This document shows, in pieces, positions 1 to 9,471 of a DNA stretch of 64,000 bases; the stretch's first letter is position 1, and each line of letters opens with the position of its first letter. Both the position numbers and the translations under genes were made by a program. Origin of the DNA: GCA-2684655 sp963974725 (GTDB lineage Bacteria > Planctomycetota > UBA1135 > UBA2386); NCBI GenBank assembly GCA_963974725.1, contig CAXBFC010000001.1, positions 1 through 64,000 of the forward strand, read 5' to 3'. The notes beneath the pieces were generated by a model. That model did no database searches, was not told the DNA's origin, and was given only the letters and a program-made list of their open reading frames with translations.

Positions 1-1
1 C

Positions 2-121
2 ATCCCAACATCGCCGGCGAACATTGGTCTCAGCCTGTATCACCAGTGGGCCGTGCTCGATGCGGTCAACTCGGTCGGCATCATCGTCTCCAACGCCGGT
101 CGCGCAACGATCGACAACTAG
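2..121 (+). CDS. C-terminal end of a secreted surface protein (5' partial)
   Basis: Only the last 39 codons are present, ending at TAG 119-121; the rest lies before the window. The visible tail contains the string SLYHQWAVLD and then IIVSNAGRATIDN. This hydrophobic beta-strand pattern (a short strand, Q-W, a D-containing turn, then a strand ending in a Ser-Asn-Ala motif) is what I remember from the C-terminal ends of large exported planctomycetal proteins. It resembles the ends of other secreted proteins in this window, such as the one ending at 2194. The frame is supported by unbroken, sensible protein sequence up to the stop. Function of the full protein is unknown. It is on the same strand as the next gene but about 430 bases away, so co-transcription is uncertain. 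Confidence 0.6.
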   Translation: MPTSPANIGLSLYHQWAVLDAVNSVGIIVSNAGRATIDN

Positions 122-550
122 TTGCAACGAGCTTCCACGTGGGGCTCCCGCGAGGATCCGTTCCTTGCAGTTCGATTCTGAAGCCTGATCGCCGAGGGGG
201 ACATCGTTCCCCTCGCGCGAACACGACGCTCGAATCGGGACGCCGCGACGCCAGCGGCCGCGGCCAGTCGTCCAGCTCAATCGGCCAGCCACGATCGACC
301 AGCCTGGATCACTCGGGCGCGATCATCCCGGCGTGACCACATCGCAGCCCCGTTCTGCAAACGCGTTGCCAACGCACGAACGAGGCTCGCCGAGCCGCCT
401 CGTAGCCAAACAGCGTAGTCACCATGAACTGACGATCGCATCCGGACAATGGCCACGCATTACTGTCCATCGGCAACGGCGATCGCACAGTTTCCACGCG
501 CCCGTCCGAGCATCTGCTACTCTTCGTTGCTCCTGCCCCTCTCGAGACCA
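122..550. other. Intergenic stretch with no supported gene
   Basis: About 430 bases between two same-strand secreted-protein genes. Several short reading frames cross it in different frames, but none has a plausible protein composition, signal peptide or ribosome-binding site. I see no clear terminator hairpin, repeat or RNA gene. It may contain the promoter for the gene starting at 551. Confidence 0.4.
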
Positions 551-2194
551 ATGTTCCTCTGCACCTTTGTCACTGCTCTTCTCGCCACGAGCCATGGTCC
601 CACCACGGCCAACGTCGACGACCCCCAGTCCCACGGCACCGTCGGGGATTCCCTGCTATCGCTGGATGAAGCCATCCAACTGGCTAACGGCACCCTGTCG
701 CTAGCCAGCCTGTCCGCCGCCGAACAGGCGCGCGTGATTGGCATCGGCGACGTCACGCAAATCATCGTTGATCGTGCGATCACGCCGGTCATCACCGTGC
801 AAGCACCGTTGACGACCCTCACCGGGCCGCAGAGCTCACCTGGCATGGTCACGGTCATGGGCGTTGCCGCAGGTGGCGTCTTGCCAGTTCTCGACGGCGG
901 CACCCAGGCGACGATTCTGACGATGGGGTCGCGCGAACTGATGGTGCACGGCTTCCGCTTCGAAAATGGCGGAGTCGCGGTCGACGCCGCGATGCCCGCG
1001 CCGGCCAACCCAGTCTCCGAAATGGCCATGCTCGCCAACTGCGAGTTTGAAGCCCAGACATCTGCTGCCGTGCAACTGCGCGGCACCGGCACCGACAAGA
1101 CCCGACTGATGGTGCGTGACTGCTCGATGCAGAACATGCCGCTCGGCTACCGCCTCGATGACCAGACCAACGGTGGTCAGCTCATGTGCGAGAGCGAGCG
1201 CATCACCATGGACGGCGTCACCCTCGGCTGCGATGCCTTCGAAGGTGGCTTCGGCGGCACCACGATGTGGGCGTTCTGGCGCAGCTCGTTCGTCAACGGG
1301 GAGACCCTCGCCAAATCCAGCCGCTCGCCAACCGCGACGCAGCTGCTCATGCTGCGCATTGTCTACACCGATGCGACCTGCTCGGGCGACGTGATCGACA
1401 TGGAAGGCACCACGGCAGGCACCAGCATGATCCACCACCATCACGGTGACTGGACCGCCGGCGCCGGCAAGAAGGCCTTGTGGACCCACCCGCGCACCGC
1501 GCAATTCGACGTGCACGGCAGTGAGATGGTTTTCAACAGCGACCTGTTGATTGCCGGCGGCACGACCTCGCCACGCTTCTGGCATCAGAACAACCACTAC
1601 AAGAACTGCAACATCACGCTCGACATCGACGGTGCCTTGCCCAACTTGCTGTGGAACCGCTACGAGAACTGCACGATCACCGTGCCGGCGCTCGCCCGTT
1701 CGCCGGTCAGCATTCGCAGCTCGCACCTGTCAGGCACGGACGTCGATAGCCAATCGTTCTTGGCTCCCATCGACATCAACGGCTGCAACCGCGTCGGCGG
1801 CACGCTGACTGGCTTCACCAGTGAAGTGACTCCGTCACCTAGCGAGTTCCTCGGCACCACCGAAGTCACGCCGCAAGATCCGCAAGTCGGCACCAGCCTG
1901 CAACTCAGCGCGGATCTGCCGGCCGGCATCATCATGTTCTGGGACATCGCCACCAGCTACGCGCGGCCTGTGACGTCGCAAGAGCCGGTGCGCTTCTACG
2001 GCGACCCTGCCACGGTGGTGATCCTGCCGGTTGTGGTGATCTTCCAAAGCACGTTGACGGTGCCGATCCCGAACAACCCCGGACTGATCGGGCTCGAGTT
2101 CTACGCGCAAGGCATCTCGATCCCATGGCCAGCCGTCACGCAGGCACCGGCCTACCATCTGCCGCGCGGCGGGCGGATCAACGTGCGCCTCTAG
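551..2194 (+). CDS. Secreted right-handed beta-helix-like protein with C-terminal surface domain
   Basis: An exported protein of about 547 residues. I start it at ATG 551 because the sequence from there (MFLCTFVTALLATSHG) looks like a short signal peptide, while the longer frame from 449 adds an Arg/Pro-rich leader without sense. The middle repeats strand-turn units rich in Gly, Asn and Asp (for example LMVHGFRFENGG and MLANCEFEAQ), the look of a pectate-lyase-type parallel beta-helix. The last roughly 110 residues form a separate beta-rich module containing VPIPNNPGLIGLEFYAQGI. A similar ending recurs in other exported proteins here and may serve surface sorting or assembly (inference). No catalytic residues were recognised; a carbohydrate-binding or adhesive role is possible but unproven. 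Confidence 0.65.
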   Translation: MFLCTFVTALLATSHGPTTANVDDPQSHGTVGDSLLSLDEAIQLANGTLSLASLSAAEQARVIGIGDVTQIIVDRAITPVITVQAPLTTLTGPQSSPGMVTVMGVAAGGVLPVLDGGTQATILTMGSRELMVHGFRFENGGVAVDAAMPAPANPVSEMAMLANCEFEAQTSAAVQLRGTGTDKTRLMVRDCSMQNMPLGYRLDDQTNGGQLMCESERITMDGVTLGCDAFEGGFGGTTMWAFWRSSFVNGETLAKSSRSPTATQLLMLRIVYTDATCSGDVIDMEGTTAGTSMIHHHHGDWTAGAGKKALWTHPRTAQFDVHGSEMVFNSDLLIAGGTTSPRFWHQNNHYKNCNITLDIDGALPNLLWNRYENCTITVPALARSPVSIRSSHLSGTDVDSQSFLAPIDINGCNRVGGTLTGFTSEVTPSPSEFLGTTEVTPQDPQVGTSLQLSADLPAGIIMFWDIATSYARPVTSQEPVRFYGDPATVVILPVVVIFQSTLTVPIPNNPGLIGLEFYAQGISIPWPAVTQAPAYHLPRGGRINVRL

Positions 2195-2279
2195 ATAGAT
2201 CCTGTGTCGCGGATCCACGCCACTGACCGGGCACGCCTTGGTCCACGGGTCAGTGCGGCGGACACGCATCCACCGAGCG

Positions 2280-2981
2280 TCAGGGCAGAGGCCGAGCCGC
2301 ATCCGCACGACGTCGTGCGAGATGCTTCGCGACGTCAAACGGCGGGCATTTGCCGTCCGGATCAAAATCAATCGGCCCGATCTTCTTGGCAACCCGAAGC
2401 GCCGCGACGTTGAGTTTCTTGCTGCGCGCGCCAATGCCCATCAGCGCAGTGCCCATCGCCAAGACCGTCGAAACAGGTTGTTTTGGGTAGGCCTTCTCGA
2501 TGCCTTGGACGTAACCGAGAAACGCAGTCTCGTCGGGTGCCGACTTCTTCTTCGACTTCGAGAGTTCGTAGATGAGCCCGTAGCCGCACGCCTTGCGAAC
2601 CTGGTCTTTGCAGGCGATCCACTTCTCCGCGAGCTCGCGCACAAACGGCGCCTTGGCCAGAGTCGCATCGCATGACGAAAATACGTGTGCGAGGTAGCCG
2701 CCTTGCAGTTGCTCGACCTGCGCTTCCGCCTGCGCGATGGTCATCGTCTTAGGGTCATCGATCAGCAGCGCGATGACCTTGGCCTCGTAGACCTTCGAAC
2801 TCCAAAGCTGTTTGGCGAGCTTCGCGTCGCGCCCCAGCTTCTTCGCGTATTTGCGTAGCCGGGTCAGCCCGATGCCATAGCTGCTCAGGCCACCGGATGC
2901 TGCCGCGTGCTTCTTCCAGTTTGCGATCCCGCGAGGGTCTTGTTCGGCCTTCAACCACCCAATCACATCGGCTTTGCCCAT
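2280..2981 (-). CDS. DNA alkylation repair protein, AlkD-like
   Basis: A 233-residue cytoplasmic protein of the AlkD family of HEAT-like-repeat DNA glycosylases, which remove bulky or positively charged alkylated bases. It is made almost entirely of amphipathic helices. The string ELSKSKKK and the pattern of helices with Trp-Ser-Ser-x-x-Tyr-Glu-x-Lys near residues 60-70 match family members, which have the usual length of 210-240. It ends with a basic tail. The start at 2981 lies 15 bases after the stop of the DUF1552 gene on the same strand, so it probably belongs to the same transcript, an odd partner for secreted planctomycetal proteins. It lacks a signal peptide. I did not identify the catalytic Asp with certainty, so the exact subfamily is open. 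Confidence 0.8.
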   Translation of the reverse strand: MGKADVIGWLKAEQDPRGIANWKKHAAASGGLSSYGIGLTRLRKYAKKLGRDAKLAKQLWSSKVYEAKVIALLIDDPKTMTIAQAEAQVEQLQGGYLAHVFSSCDATLAKAPFVRELAEKWIACKDQVRKACGYGLIYELSKSKKKSAPDETAFLGYVQGIEKAYPKQPVSTVLAMGTALMGIGARSKKLNVAALRVAKKIGPIDFDPDGKCPPFDVAKHLARRRADAARPLP

Positions 2982-2996
2982 GGCTGCAATCGCCTG

Positions 2997-4406
2997 CTAG
3001 ACCTCGTCGATCACGCCGGTGCTGCCGGCGAACGAGTTCGTTTCGACGCCGAGGCGCTGCAGCATCGTCACGAACAGGTTTGCCAGCGGCTTGTCTTCGT
3101 GGGCGAACTCCTGCTGCCAGGGCTCGCGACCGCCGGTCCACGCTCCCCCAAAGGCGGTGCCTCGGAGGTAATTGAGGTATTGGCCGTGCTGGAAGCCCAT
3201 GTTATTGCCACCGAGCAACACCAGTGGGTAGTTGCGGGAGAGATGGAAGGCACTCGATGCCGACCCGAACAGGATCAACGTGTTGTCGAGCATGTTGCCG
3301 ACGCCACCGACTTCCTTGGTCGCCTTGAGCTTCGCGGCGAAGCGCGCCATCTCTTCATTGAGGAAGCCGCAGTAGGTCGCGAAGTTCTTCCAGCCGCCGG
3401 GCTTCTTGGTTTCGTGGGACAACTGGTGTGCCAGCTGGAACCCGACCGCCCGCGCCAGGTGATCACTGATACCGACACCGTTCTCGCGGCCGATTTGGTA
3501 GGTCGCTACGCGGGTCGAATCCGTCTGGAACGCGAGGTGAATCAGACCAAGCATCGCCTGCAAGTAGGCGCGCGACTCATCAGGCGTCGACTCGAGCTTC
3601 AGATCATGGCCAGCCACCGTTGGCAACGGAATGCTCGCCCACCGCTTCGCCTTCTCGATCTTCTGCTCGGTCTCGCGGACCGAATCGAGGTATTCGTCGA
3701 GCGACTGCTGGTCGTGGCCGGACAGCTTCTTGCGCAACGAACGGGCATCCACCAACAAGTCATCCAGCGCACTCTCGTTCAAGGCGAGGCGCTTGGCGGC
3801 GTCTTCATCGCGCTTCACGAACAATGCATCGAAGACTCTCTTCGGCCGGTGTGCGGCAGGCATCGCGCGGCCACGGCGATCGAATGACAGCGTGTGGGCG
3901 CCGCGCGGCGTGCCGGTGCCGCCATCCGTCGACATCACCAGGGACGAGTAGCGGGTTTGCTCGCCGACATGTGCGGCGAACTCCTGATCGAGCGAGATCG
4001 AGTTCTTGTAGTCGCCGCGCACCCCCGTGTCCGCGCCGGTCAGGAACTGGTCGGCGTTCGAGTGGCCATGCACCTTGCGCACGGCGGGATGCGACATGCC
4101 CGACACGATCGTCAGATCCTGCCGCAACGGCCCGAACGTCTCGAGGCACTTCGTGAAGGTGTAGTCCTTGCCGGCCCCGTGCGGGAACCACGACCAATCC
4201 TGGTAGGCCGGATCCTCCGCCAACGGCATCGGCACGCCATCTGGCCAGTAGACGCACGCAAACCGCTTGTGCTTCGCGCGACGTTCCACGGCGCCAACTT
4301 CCGCGCCCGCCGCTCCCACGAAAGACTCAAGCCACGGCAGTGCGAGCGCCACCGCCGAACCACGGAGGAAGCGGCGCCGGTCTAGGGATGCGATGTCGAT
4401 GGTCAT
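2997..4406 (-). CDS. DUF1552 family protein, Tat-exported
   Basis: A 469-residue protein that opens with a twin-arginine signal (LDRRRFLRG followed by a hydrophobic segment ending near VGAAGAE), so it is probably folded in the cytoplasm and exported. The body matches DUF1552, a family found next to DUF1592/DUF1588 proteins in planctomycetes and myxobacteria. Typical motifs are FACVYWPDGVPMP near residue 47, HSNADQFLTG near 115 and SISLDQEFA near 135. Its molecular function is not established; related alkaline-phosphatase-superfamily folds suggest a hydrolase (inference). It lies 40 bases downstream of the DUF1592 gene and just upstream of the AlkD-like gene, all on the minus strand, so the three look like one operon. 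Confidence 0.9.
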   Translation of the reverse strand: MTIDIASLDRRRFLRGSAVALALPWLESFVGAAGAEVGAVERRAKHKRFACVYWPDGVPMPLAEDPAYQDWSWFPHGAGKDYTFTKCLETFGPLRQDLTIVSGMSHPAVRKVHGHSNADQFLTGADTGVRGDYKNSISLDQEFAAHVGEQTRYSSLVMSTDGGTGTPRGAHTLSFDRRGRAMPAAHRPKRVFDALFVKRDEDAAKRLALNESALDDLLVDARSLRKKLSGHDQQSLDEYLDSVRETEQKIEKAKRWASIPLPTVAGHDLKLESTPDESRAYLQAMLGLIHLAFQTDSTRVATYQIGRENGVGISDHLARAVGFQLAHQLSHETKKPGGWKNFATYCGFLNEEMARFAAKLKATKEVGGVGNMLDNTLILFGSASSAFHLSRNYPLVLLGGNNMGFQHGQYLNYLRGTAFGGAWTGGREPWQQEFAHEDKPLANLFVTMLQRLGVETNSFAGSTGVIDEV

Positions 4407-4446
4407 AGATCTGGGGGTATGGACCTGGGGTCACAGGCCTAATCGT

Positions 4447-7218
4447 CTAGTTCGACTGGAACAACTCGCTGGTCACGATCGAAGTGATCATGGTAGCAAG
4501 GCCATCGCCACGCATTCGTGTCTGAGCTGTAATCTCGTCGATCGCGGCACGATCTGCAAACGTCAACGGCCGGCCGAGTGCGAACGTCGCCAGCTTTTGG
4601 ACCAAGGCCCGAACGAACTGATCCTGCCGATTCTTGAGCAGGAAGCGCTTCAAGCCATCGACGCCATCGAGCTTCTGCTTGTTGAACAGCACGCTGACCG
4701 AGTCGACCGGCTTGCCGCCAATCTTGGTGCGGAACCTGCCGACCGCATCGAAGTTTTCGAACGCGATCCCCCACGGATCGATCTTGGCGTGGCAGGACAT
4801 GCACGCCGGATGATCTCGATGGTTCTCGATGCGCTGCTTCAACGTCATCTTGGCGATCTCCGGATCGGTCAGATCGATCTCAGGCACAGCCGGCGGCGGC
4901 GGTGGCGGCGGATCGTTGAGCAGACGCTCCAGCATCCAGATGCCGCGCTTCAGCGGATGCGAGTCGATGCCATCGGAGTTCATCGCCAGCAACCCCGCCT
5001 GCGTCAACAAGCCGCCACGTCCCTGCTCAGGCGTCAGCTCGACGCGGCGGAACTGGTTGCCCGTGACATCGGACAAGCCGTAGTGCTTGGCCAGCCGTTC
5101 ATTGGCCATCGTGAAGTTGGCGTGCAAGAACTCGAGCGCGCTGTGATCTTGCTGCAGAACCTCGTGGAAGAATGCGATTGGCTCCTCAGCCATCGCCTGC
5201 TTCAGGGTCGCATCAAAGCGTGGGTAGGCTTTGCGATCGACGTGCAAGAAGTCGAGCAGTTCGAGCCCGAGCCACTGTCGAACGAAGTGCTGCGAGAACC
5301 TGCGCGCCTTGGGATCGCGCAGCATGCGTTCGAGCTGGTCGCGAAGCACGTCCGCATCCTGCAACTGCCCTGTGCTCGCCAGCGTCTGCAACTCGCGATC
5401 CGGCATGCTACACCAGACGAACATCGACAGGCGCGTCGCCAACTCAAGCCCGGACAGTCCGTCTGCCTTCGAGGCAACGACGTAGAGGAAGTTGGGCGAC
5501 GCCAGCACCGTCGCCAACGTCTCGACCATCGCATCCTCGAAGCTGCCGCACTTGGGGCGCAGCTTCTCAAACAGCTTCACCTTCTGCGCGACTTCTTGTT
5601 GGGTCGCATCACGGCGCCATGCACGCGAAAGAAACTGCGTCAGCACCTCACGTGCGTAGACGTTCTCCTCGGCGGGCTTCGAGCTGGCACGATCGCCGAA
5701 GATCTTCGTGTGCGAAGTCGGCGGCCACTGCTCGTAGACGGGAGCGCTGACCTCGACGTGGTCGATCCACACATCGCCGCCCGAATGCGACGTGTTGAGA
5801 ATCTTGATGTATTCCGACGGGCTTGGAAGCTGGCCGAGCTCCTGGGTCTTGCGCACCATGTTGCGCGGATAGATCTGGCTCAACGGCACTTGCCATTCGT
5901 AGAACTGCGCCGCCCCAGGTGCAGCAGCCACGACAAGTTCCTCCTTGCCGATCACGTACGAAGAGCTCGAGTCGTTGCTCGCCTGCCAGCCGAACATTAG
6001 CTGCAAGCTCGGTGCCCCATCATGCTCGCGTGACTCGCGCGAGGCACGCACACGCACGCGCAGCATGCCCCGCTCCGGCAACTGATTTCCTAGCTCGACG
6101 ACCAGTGCCTTGCGCTGCGGAACAACCGCAATCTGTTCCAACTGAGCTGGGACTTCGGGCCGTTTTTCCGCTGGCTTCCAAGCAAACTTCGCGCCGTTGT
6201 AGCCCCACGACTGCCGCGCCATACGGCCACTCTTCAGGTCCTTGTAGAAGACGCCGTTCGGCCGCTTCAAAAAGCGCTCGGCCTGACGCGCCAACTCGAC
6301 TTCCAACTTCTTCGAGTCGTCCTTGTGCTTCTTGCGCAGGTTGGCGAGTTGCTGGTCCTGCTTCGCCCACTCGACTGCCGCCGCGGCTGGCATCGACACA
6401 CCCCAATGCAGCATTTCTGGCTGCTCACCGGTGATCGTCGCCAGGCGCAACGCCCGACGACTGGCATCCAGGTAGGCGCGAAACTGCATGCCCGATACGT
6501 GCAGCACTTCTGAGCTGTTTTGGAAGCCGTCTTTCGAAGTCGGATCGGGGGGCAGGTCTTCGGCAAAGTCGAACGGCAGCCCGAGCAGGTCTTGCAGCGC
6601 GTAGTTGTATTCGTACCGCGTCATCCGCCGGAACGACGAATGCTTGATGGTGGCGCGACGCGTGGTCGAGGCGATCTGGATTTCCGCAGCCAACCATTCG
6701 ATCACCCGGGTGCGATCCCCATCGGCAAGCTCCACTTCGTCTTCCGGCGGCATCTCGCCGTTGGTCAACACCGCGAGCACTTCGAGCCACCAATCGACAT
6801 CGTTGCCCGCGAACAGGTCGGCATTGAGCGTATCGATGCGCAGCTCGCCCTTCTGCTTGTCCGGCCCGTGGCATTCGAAGCACGCTTTCGCGAGCACCGG
6901 TTGGATCAACTTCTGGAAGGTCTTGAGGTCCGGCTCCGGGGCCGTTTCGGCGACCCGCTTCGATTCGTGCGTGTGGTAGCTCGAGCGACGCGCGCCCTCC
7001 ACCTTGAGCTCGTCGAATGACTTGGGTTGCGCAGCCGGCTTCGGGTCCTGAAGGGTCTTGGAGTCTTCTGGCGCCTCGACCACCTGCGCGTAGGCGCCGT
7101 TACACATGACACACAGCAGTGCGGCGAAGCACACAATGTATCGGACGTTCTTGTGTCGGACGTTCTTGTGTCGGACGTTTCGGTGTCGGACGTTCTTGGT
7201 GTCGATCATTGGCGTCAT
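4447..7218 (-). CDS. DUF1587/DUF1592/DUF1588/DUF1585 planctomycete cytochrome-like protein
   Basis: A 923-residue exported protein with the standard domain chain of this family: a planctomycete-type cytochrome c domain with a CFECHG haem motif at residues 113-118, then DUF1587, DUF1595, DUF1592, DUF1588 and DUF1585. The late CMSCHAKIDPWGIAFENFD motif is the hallmark of DUF1588 and carries a second CxxCH. It probably works with the DUF1552 protein encoded 40 bases downstream; the biochemical role of the pair is unknown. The N-terminus is odd: before the hydrophobic signal core there are four near-identical NVRHK-type pentapeptides, encoded by a 4 x 15 bp tandem repeat at 7141-7200. No better start exists after the repeats, so I keep ATG 7218; ATG 7209 is an alternative. 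Confidence 0.9.
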   Translation of the reverse strand: MTPMIDTKNVRHRNVRHKNVRHKNVRYIVCFAALLCVMCNGAYAQVVEAPEDSKTLQDPKPAAQPKSFDELKVEGARRSSYHTHESKRVAETAPEPDLKTFQKLIQPVLAKACFECHGPDKQKGELRIDTLNADLFAGNDVDWWLEVLAVLTNGEMPPEDEVELADGDRTRVIEWLAAEIQIASTTRRATIKHSSFRRMTRYEYNYALQDLLGLPFDFAEDLPPDPTSKDGFQNSSEVLHVSGMQFRAYLDASRRALRLATITGEQPEMLHWGVSMPAAAAVEWAKQDQQLANLRKKHKDDSKKLEVELARQAERFLKRPNGVFYKDLKSGRMARQSWGYNGAKFAWKPAEKRPEVPAQLEQIAVVPQRKALVVELGNQLPERGMLRVRVRASRESREHDGAPSLQLMFGWQASNDSSSSYVIGKEELVVAAAPGAAQFYEWQVPLSQIYPRNMVRKTQELGQLPSPSEYIKILNTSHSGGDVWIDHVEVSAPVYEQWPPTSHTKIFGDRASSKPAEENVYAREVLTQFLSRAWRRDATQQEVAQKVKLFEKLRPKCGSFEDAMVETLATVLASPNFLYVVASKADGLSGLELATRLSMFVWCSMPDRELQTLASTGQLQDADVLRDQLERMLRDPKARRFSQHFVRQWLGLELLDFLHVDRKAYPRFDATLKQAMAEEPIAFFHEVLQQDHSALEFLHANFTMANERLAKHYGLSDVTGNQFRRVELTPEQGRGGLLTQAGLLAMNSDGIDSHPLKRGIWMLERLLNDPPPPPPPAVPEIDLTDPEIAKMTLKQRIENHRDHPACMSCHAKIDPWGIAFENFDAVGRFRTKIGGKPVDSVSVLFNKQKLDGVDGLKRFLLKNRQDQFVRALVQKLATFALGRPLTFADRAAIDEITAQTRMRGDGLATMITSIVTSELFQSN
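7141..7200. repeat. 4 x 15 bp tandem repeat inside the N-terminal codons of the DUF1592 gene
   Basis: Four adjacent 15-base units at 7141, 7156, 7171 and 7186. The first two are identical and the others differ by a few bases. The unit length is a multiple of three, so expansion or contraction keeps the frame and only changes the number of NVRHK/R pentapeptides before the signal peptide. Confidence 0.95.
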
Positions 7219-7284
7219 CGCACTCGCGTCTAGCGAGCCGCATGAGCATACCGTGATGCCGCCGCGCCGCGCTATGCTGCCGGA
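7219..7284. promoter_or_regulatory. Divergent intergenic region
   Basis: These 66 bases separate the start of the DUF1592 operon (minus strand) from the start of the BNR lipoprotein (plus strand), so promoters for both directions should lie here. I could not pick convincing -35/-10 pairs. Confidence 0.35.
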
Positions 7285-9471
7285 ATGCGCATGTACGCTG
7301 CTCTGCTGGTGATTTTCGCTACTGCCTGTGCTGGAGTCGAACGTTCACGGTTCGATGATCTGCAGTGGCGTGCCATCGGACCGCGCCTATGCGGCGGCCG
7401 CATCGAGGCGATCGCCGTGCATGGTGAGAGGATCTACGTCGGCGCCGGCTCCGGCAACCTCTGGTGCAGCGAGGATGACGGCCACACCTGGACACCGATT
7501 TTCGACCACGAATCGTCGTTCGCCATTGGCGCCGTGGCCGTGGCGCCGTCGGACCCCGACGTATTGTGGGTTGGCACTGGCGAAGTCCTGATGGCACGCA
7601 GTTCGTATGCCGGAACCGGGGTGTTTCGATCGAACGATGCCGGCACCACGTGGCGCAACGTCGGACTCGCCGACAGCTTCCACATTGGTCGCATCGTGGT
7701 GCATCCCGACGATGCGGATGTCGCCTGGGTCGCGGCGATCGGCCACAACTACACGCACAACGAACAGCGCGGCGTCTTCCGCACCCGCGACGGCGGTGCC
7801 AACTGGCAGCATGTGCTCGCGGTCTCGCCCCGAGCCGGCGCCATCGACGTGGTGATGCACCCTACCGATCCCGAAACGCTGTTCGCCGTGACCTGGGAAC
7901 GGGATCGCAAGGCGTGGAACAACATCGAATACGGGCCAGGTAGCGGCTTGCATATGTCGACGGACGGTGGCAGCAACTGGCAACAACTGGCAGGTGGCCT
8001 GCCAACCGGTGACCTCGTCGGCCGGATAGGTCTCGGCATTGCGCGCAGCCACCCGCAGACGATGTATGCCATCGTCGACAACCACAACCGCGACCCCGCC
8101 GGCAAACGGCTCGGCGGCATGCTGTTTCGTAGCGATGATGGCGGCAACAGCTGGCGGCAAGCGAACACCGAGCCACTGGCGACACGCATCGGCTACGACT
8201 TGTGCGAGGTCGTCGTCGCTCCCGATGATCCCGAAGAAGTGTGGATCCCCGGCCACTACCTGCTGCATTCGATCGATGGTGGCAAGACCTTCGAGCGCGT
8301 CTCGGGCGAAGTCCGCAACCTGCTGCCGAACCCCGCGCAGCAACTGCACCTCGATCACCACGAGCTGTGGCAAGACCCTGCCAACGGCGACCGCATGCTG
8401 CTCGGAACCGATGGCGGTATGTATGCATCGCGCGACCGCGGCACCAGCTGGCTGCGCCTCAACAGCATGCCGATCGCTGAGGTCTACGCGCTGACGCTCG
8501 ACGACGCCGAGCCATACAACATCTTCATCGGCACGCAGGACAACGCCGCGCTCTACGGCCCCGCAACCGGCAGCATCGCGGCCGATGCACCGGAAACGTG
8601 GAAATACGTCTACCAGGACCGCTGGGGCGGCGGCGACAGCTACTTCACGTTCCCGGATCCTGGCGACGGCAACACGGTCTACTACGAACACCAGTTTGGC
8701 GACCTGCGCCGCAAGGACATGCGCACCGGCAAAGCCACTTCGATCGCACCACAAGCCGAGCGCAACGAAGCGGCGTTGCGACGCAATTGGATGACGCCGG
8801 TGCTCGCTTCGCGTCACGCCCACAACACCTTGCTGTATGGCACGCAACGGCTCTACCGATCGCCTGATCGAGGCGACTCCTGGCAAGCGATCAGCCCGGA
8901 CCTGACGACGAACCCGGGATCGGAACGGCGCGGCAACGTTCCGTTCGGCACGATCACCAGCATCAGTGAATGCCACTTCGAGCCAACCACGATCTACGTC
9001 GGCACCGACGATGGACTCGTGCAGCGCAGCCAGGACGACGGCACAACCTGGACCAATGTCACGGGCCCCCTACCGCAAAAGTGGGTGAGCCGCGTGATCA
9101 CGTCGCGGCACGATCGGGCCCGGGTCTTCGTGACCATGACGGGTTACCGGGACGACGACTTCCAGCCCTACGCCTATCGCTCGGAGGATCACGGCGCAAC
9201 CTGGCGATCAATTGCTGCAGGTCTGCCACAAGAGTCGGTCAATGTGATTCGCGAAGACCCGCACAACGCCGACACGCTCTACGTCGGCACAGACCGCGGC
9301 GTGCACGCGTCGTTCGACGGCGGCAACACGTGGCACAGTTTGCGTGGCGATCTCCCGACAACGCCCGTGCACGATCTCGCGGTGCATGCCAGCGGCGACC
9401 TGGTCCTCGGCACACACGGACGCGGCGTGTTCGTATTGCCACTCGATGCGCTACAGGCGAGAGTCCGCTAG
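7285..9471 (+). CDS. Sortilin-like BNR/beta-propeller lipoprotein
   Basis: A 728-residue protein built from BNR (Asp-box) repeats: the motif S-x-D-x-G-x-T-W occurs many times (SEDDGHTWTPI, SNDAGTTWRNV, TRDGGANWQHV, SDDGGNSWRQA, SEDHGATWRSI). This is the VPS10/sortilin-like propeller often annotated as a WD40/YVTN/BNR or glycosyl-hydrolase-like protein. The N-terminus (LLVIFATACAG) looks like a lipoprotein signal with Cys15 as the acylated residue, so it is probably periplasmic or outer-membrane anchored. No substrate can be named from sequence. It is convergent with another BNR protein and their stop codons share the tetranucleotide CTAG at 9468-9471. The two are clearly paralogous in architecture; both contain the string Y-x-x-D-x-W-G-G-G-D or a close relative in the second half. 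Confidence 0.85.
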   Translation: MRMYAALLVIFATACAGVERSRFDDLQWRAIGPRLCGGRIEAIAVHGERIYVGAGSGNLWCSEDDGHTWTPIFDHESSFAIGAVAVAPSDPDVLWVGTGEVLMARSSYAGTGVFRSNDAGTTWRNVGLADSFHIGRIVVHPDDADVAWVAAIGHNYTHNEQRGVFRTRDGGANWQHVLAVSPRAGAIDVVMHPTDPETLFAVTWERDRKAWNNIEYGPGSGLHMSTDGGSNWQQLAGGLPTGDLVGRIGLGIARSHPQTMYAIVDNHNRDPAGKRLGGMLFRSDDGGNSWRQANTEPLATRIGYDLCEVVVAPDDPEEVWIPGHYLLHSIDGGKTFERVSGEVRNLLPNPAQQLHLDHHELWQDPANGDRMLLGTDGGMYASRDRGTSWLRLNSMPIAEVYALTLDDAEPYNIFIGTQDNAALYGPATGSIAADAPETWKYVYQDRWGGGDSYFTFPDPGDGNTVYYEHQFGDLRRKDMRTGKATSIAPQAERNEAALRRNWMTPVLASRHAHNTLLYGTQRLYRSPDRGDSWQAISPDLTTNPGSERRGNVPFGTITSISECHFEPTTIYVGTDDGLVQRSQDDGTTWTNVTGPLPQKWVSRVITSRHDRARVFVTMTGYRDDDFQPYAYRSEDHGATWRSIAAGLPQESVNVIREDPHNADTLYVGTDRGVHASFDGGNTWHSLRGDLPTTPVHDLAVHASGDLVLGTHGRGVFVLPLDALQARVR

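Noticed and set aside
4267..6000. 577-codon plus-strand open frame
   Set aside because: It is the antisense shadow of the DUF1592 gene; composition is Arg/Leu/Gln-rich without domains, as usual for GC-rich antisense frames.
7387..8976. 529-codon minus-strand open frame
   Set aside because: Antisense to the BNR lipoprotein gene, whose repeats are clear; no protein features of its own.
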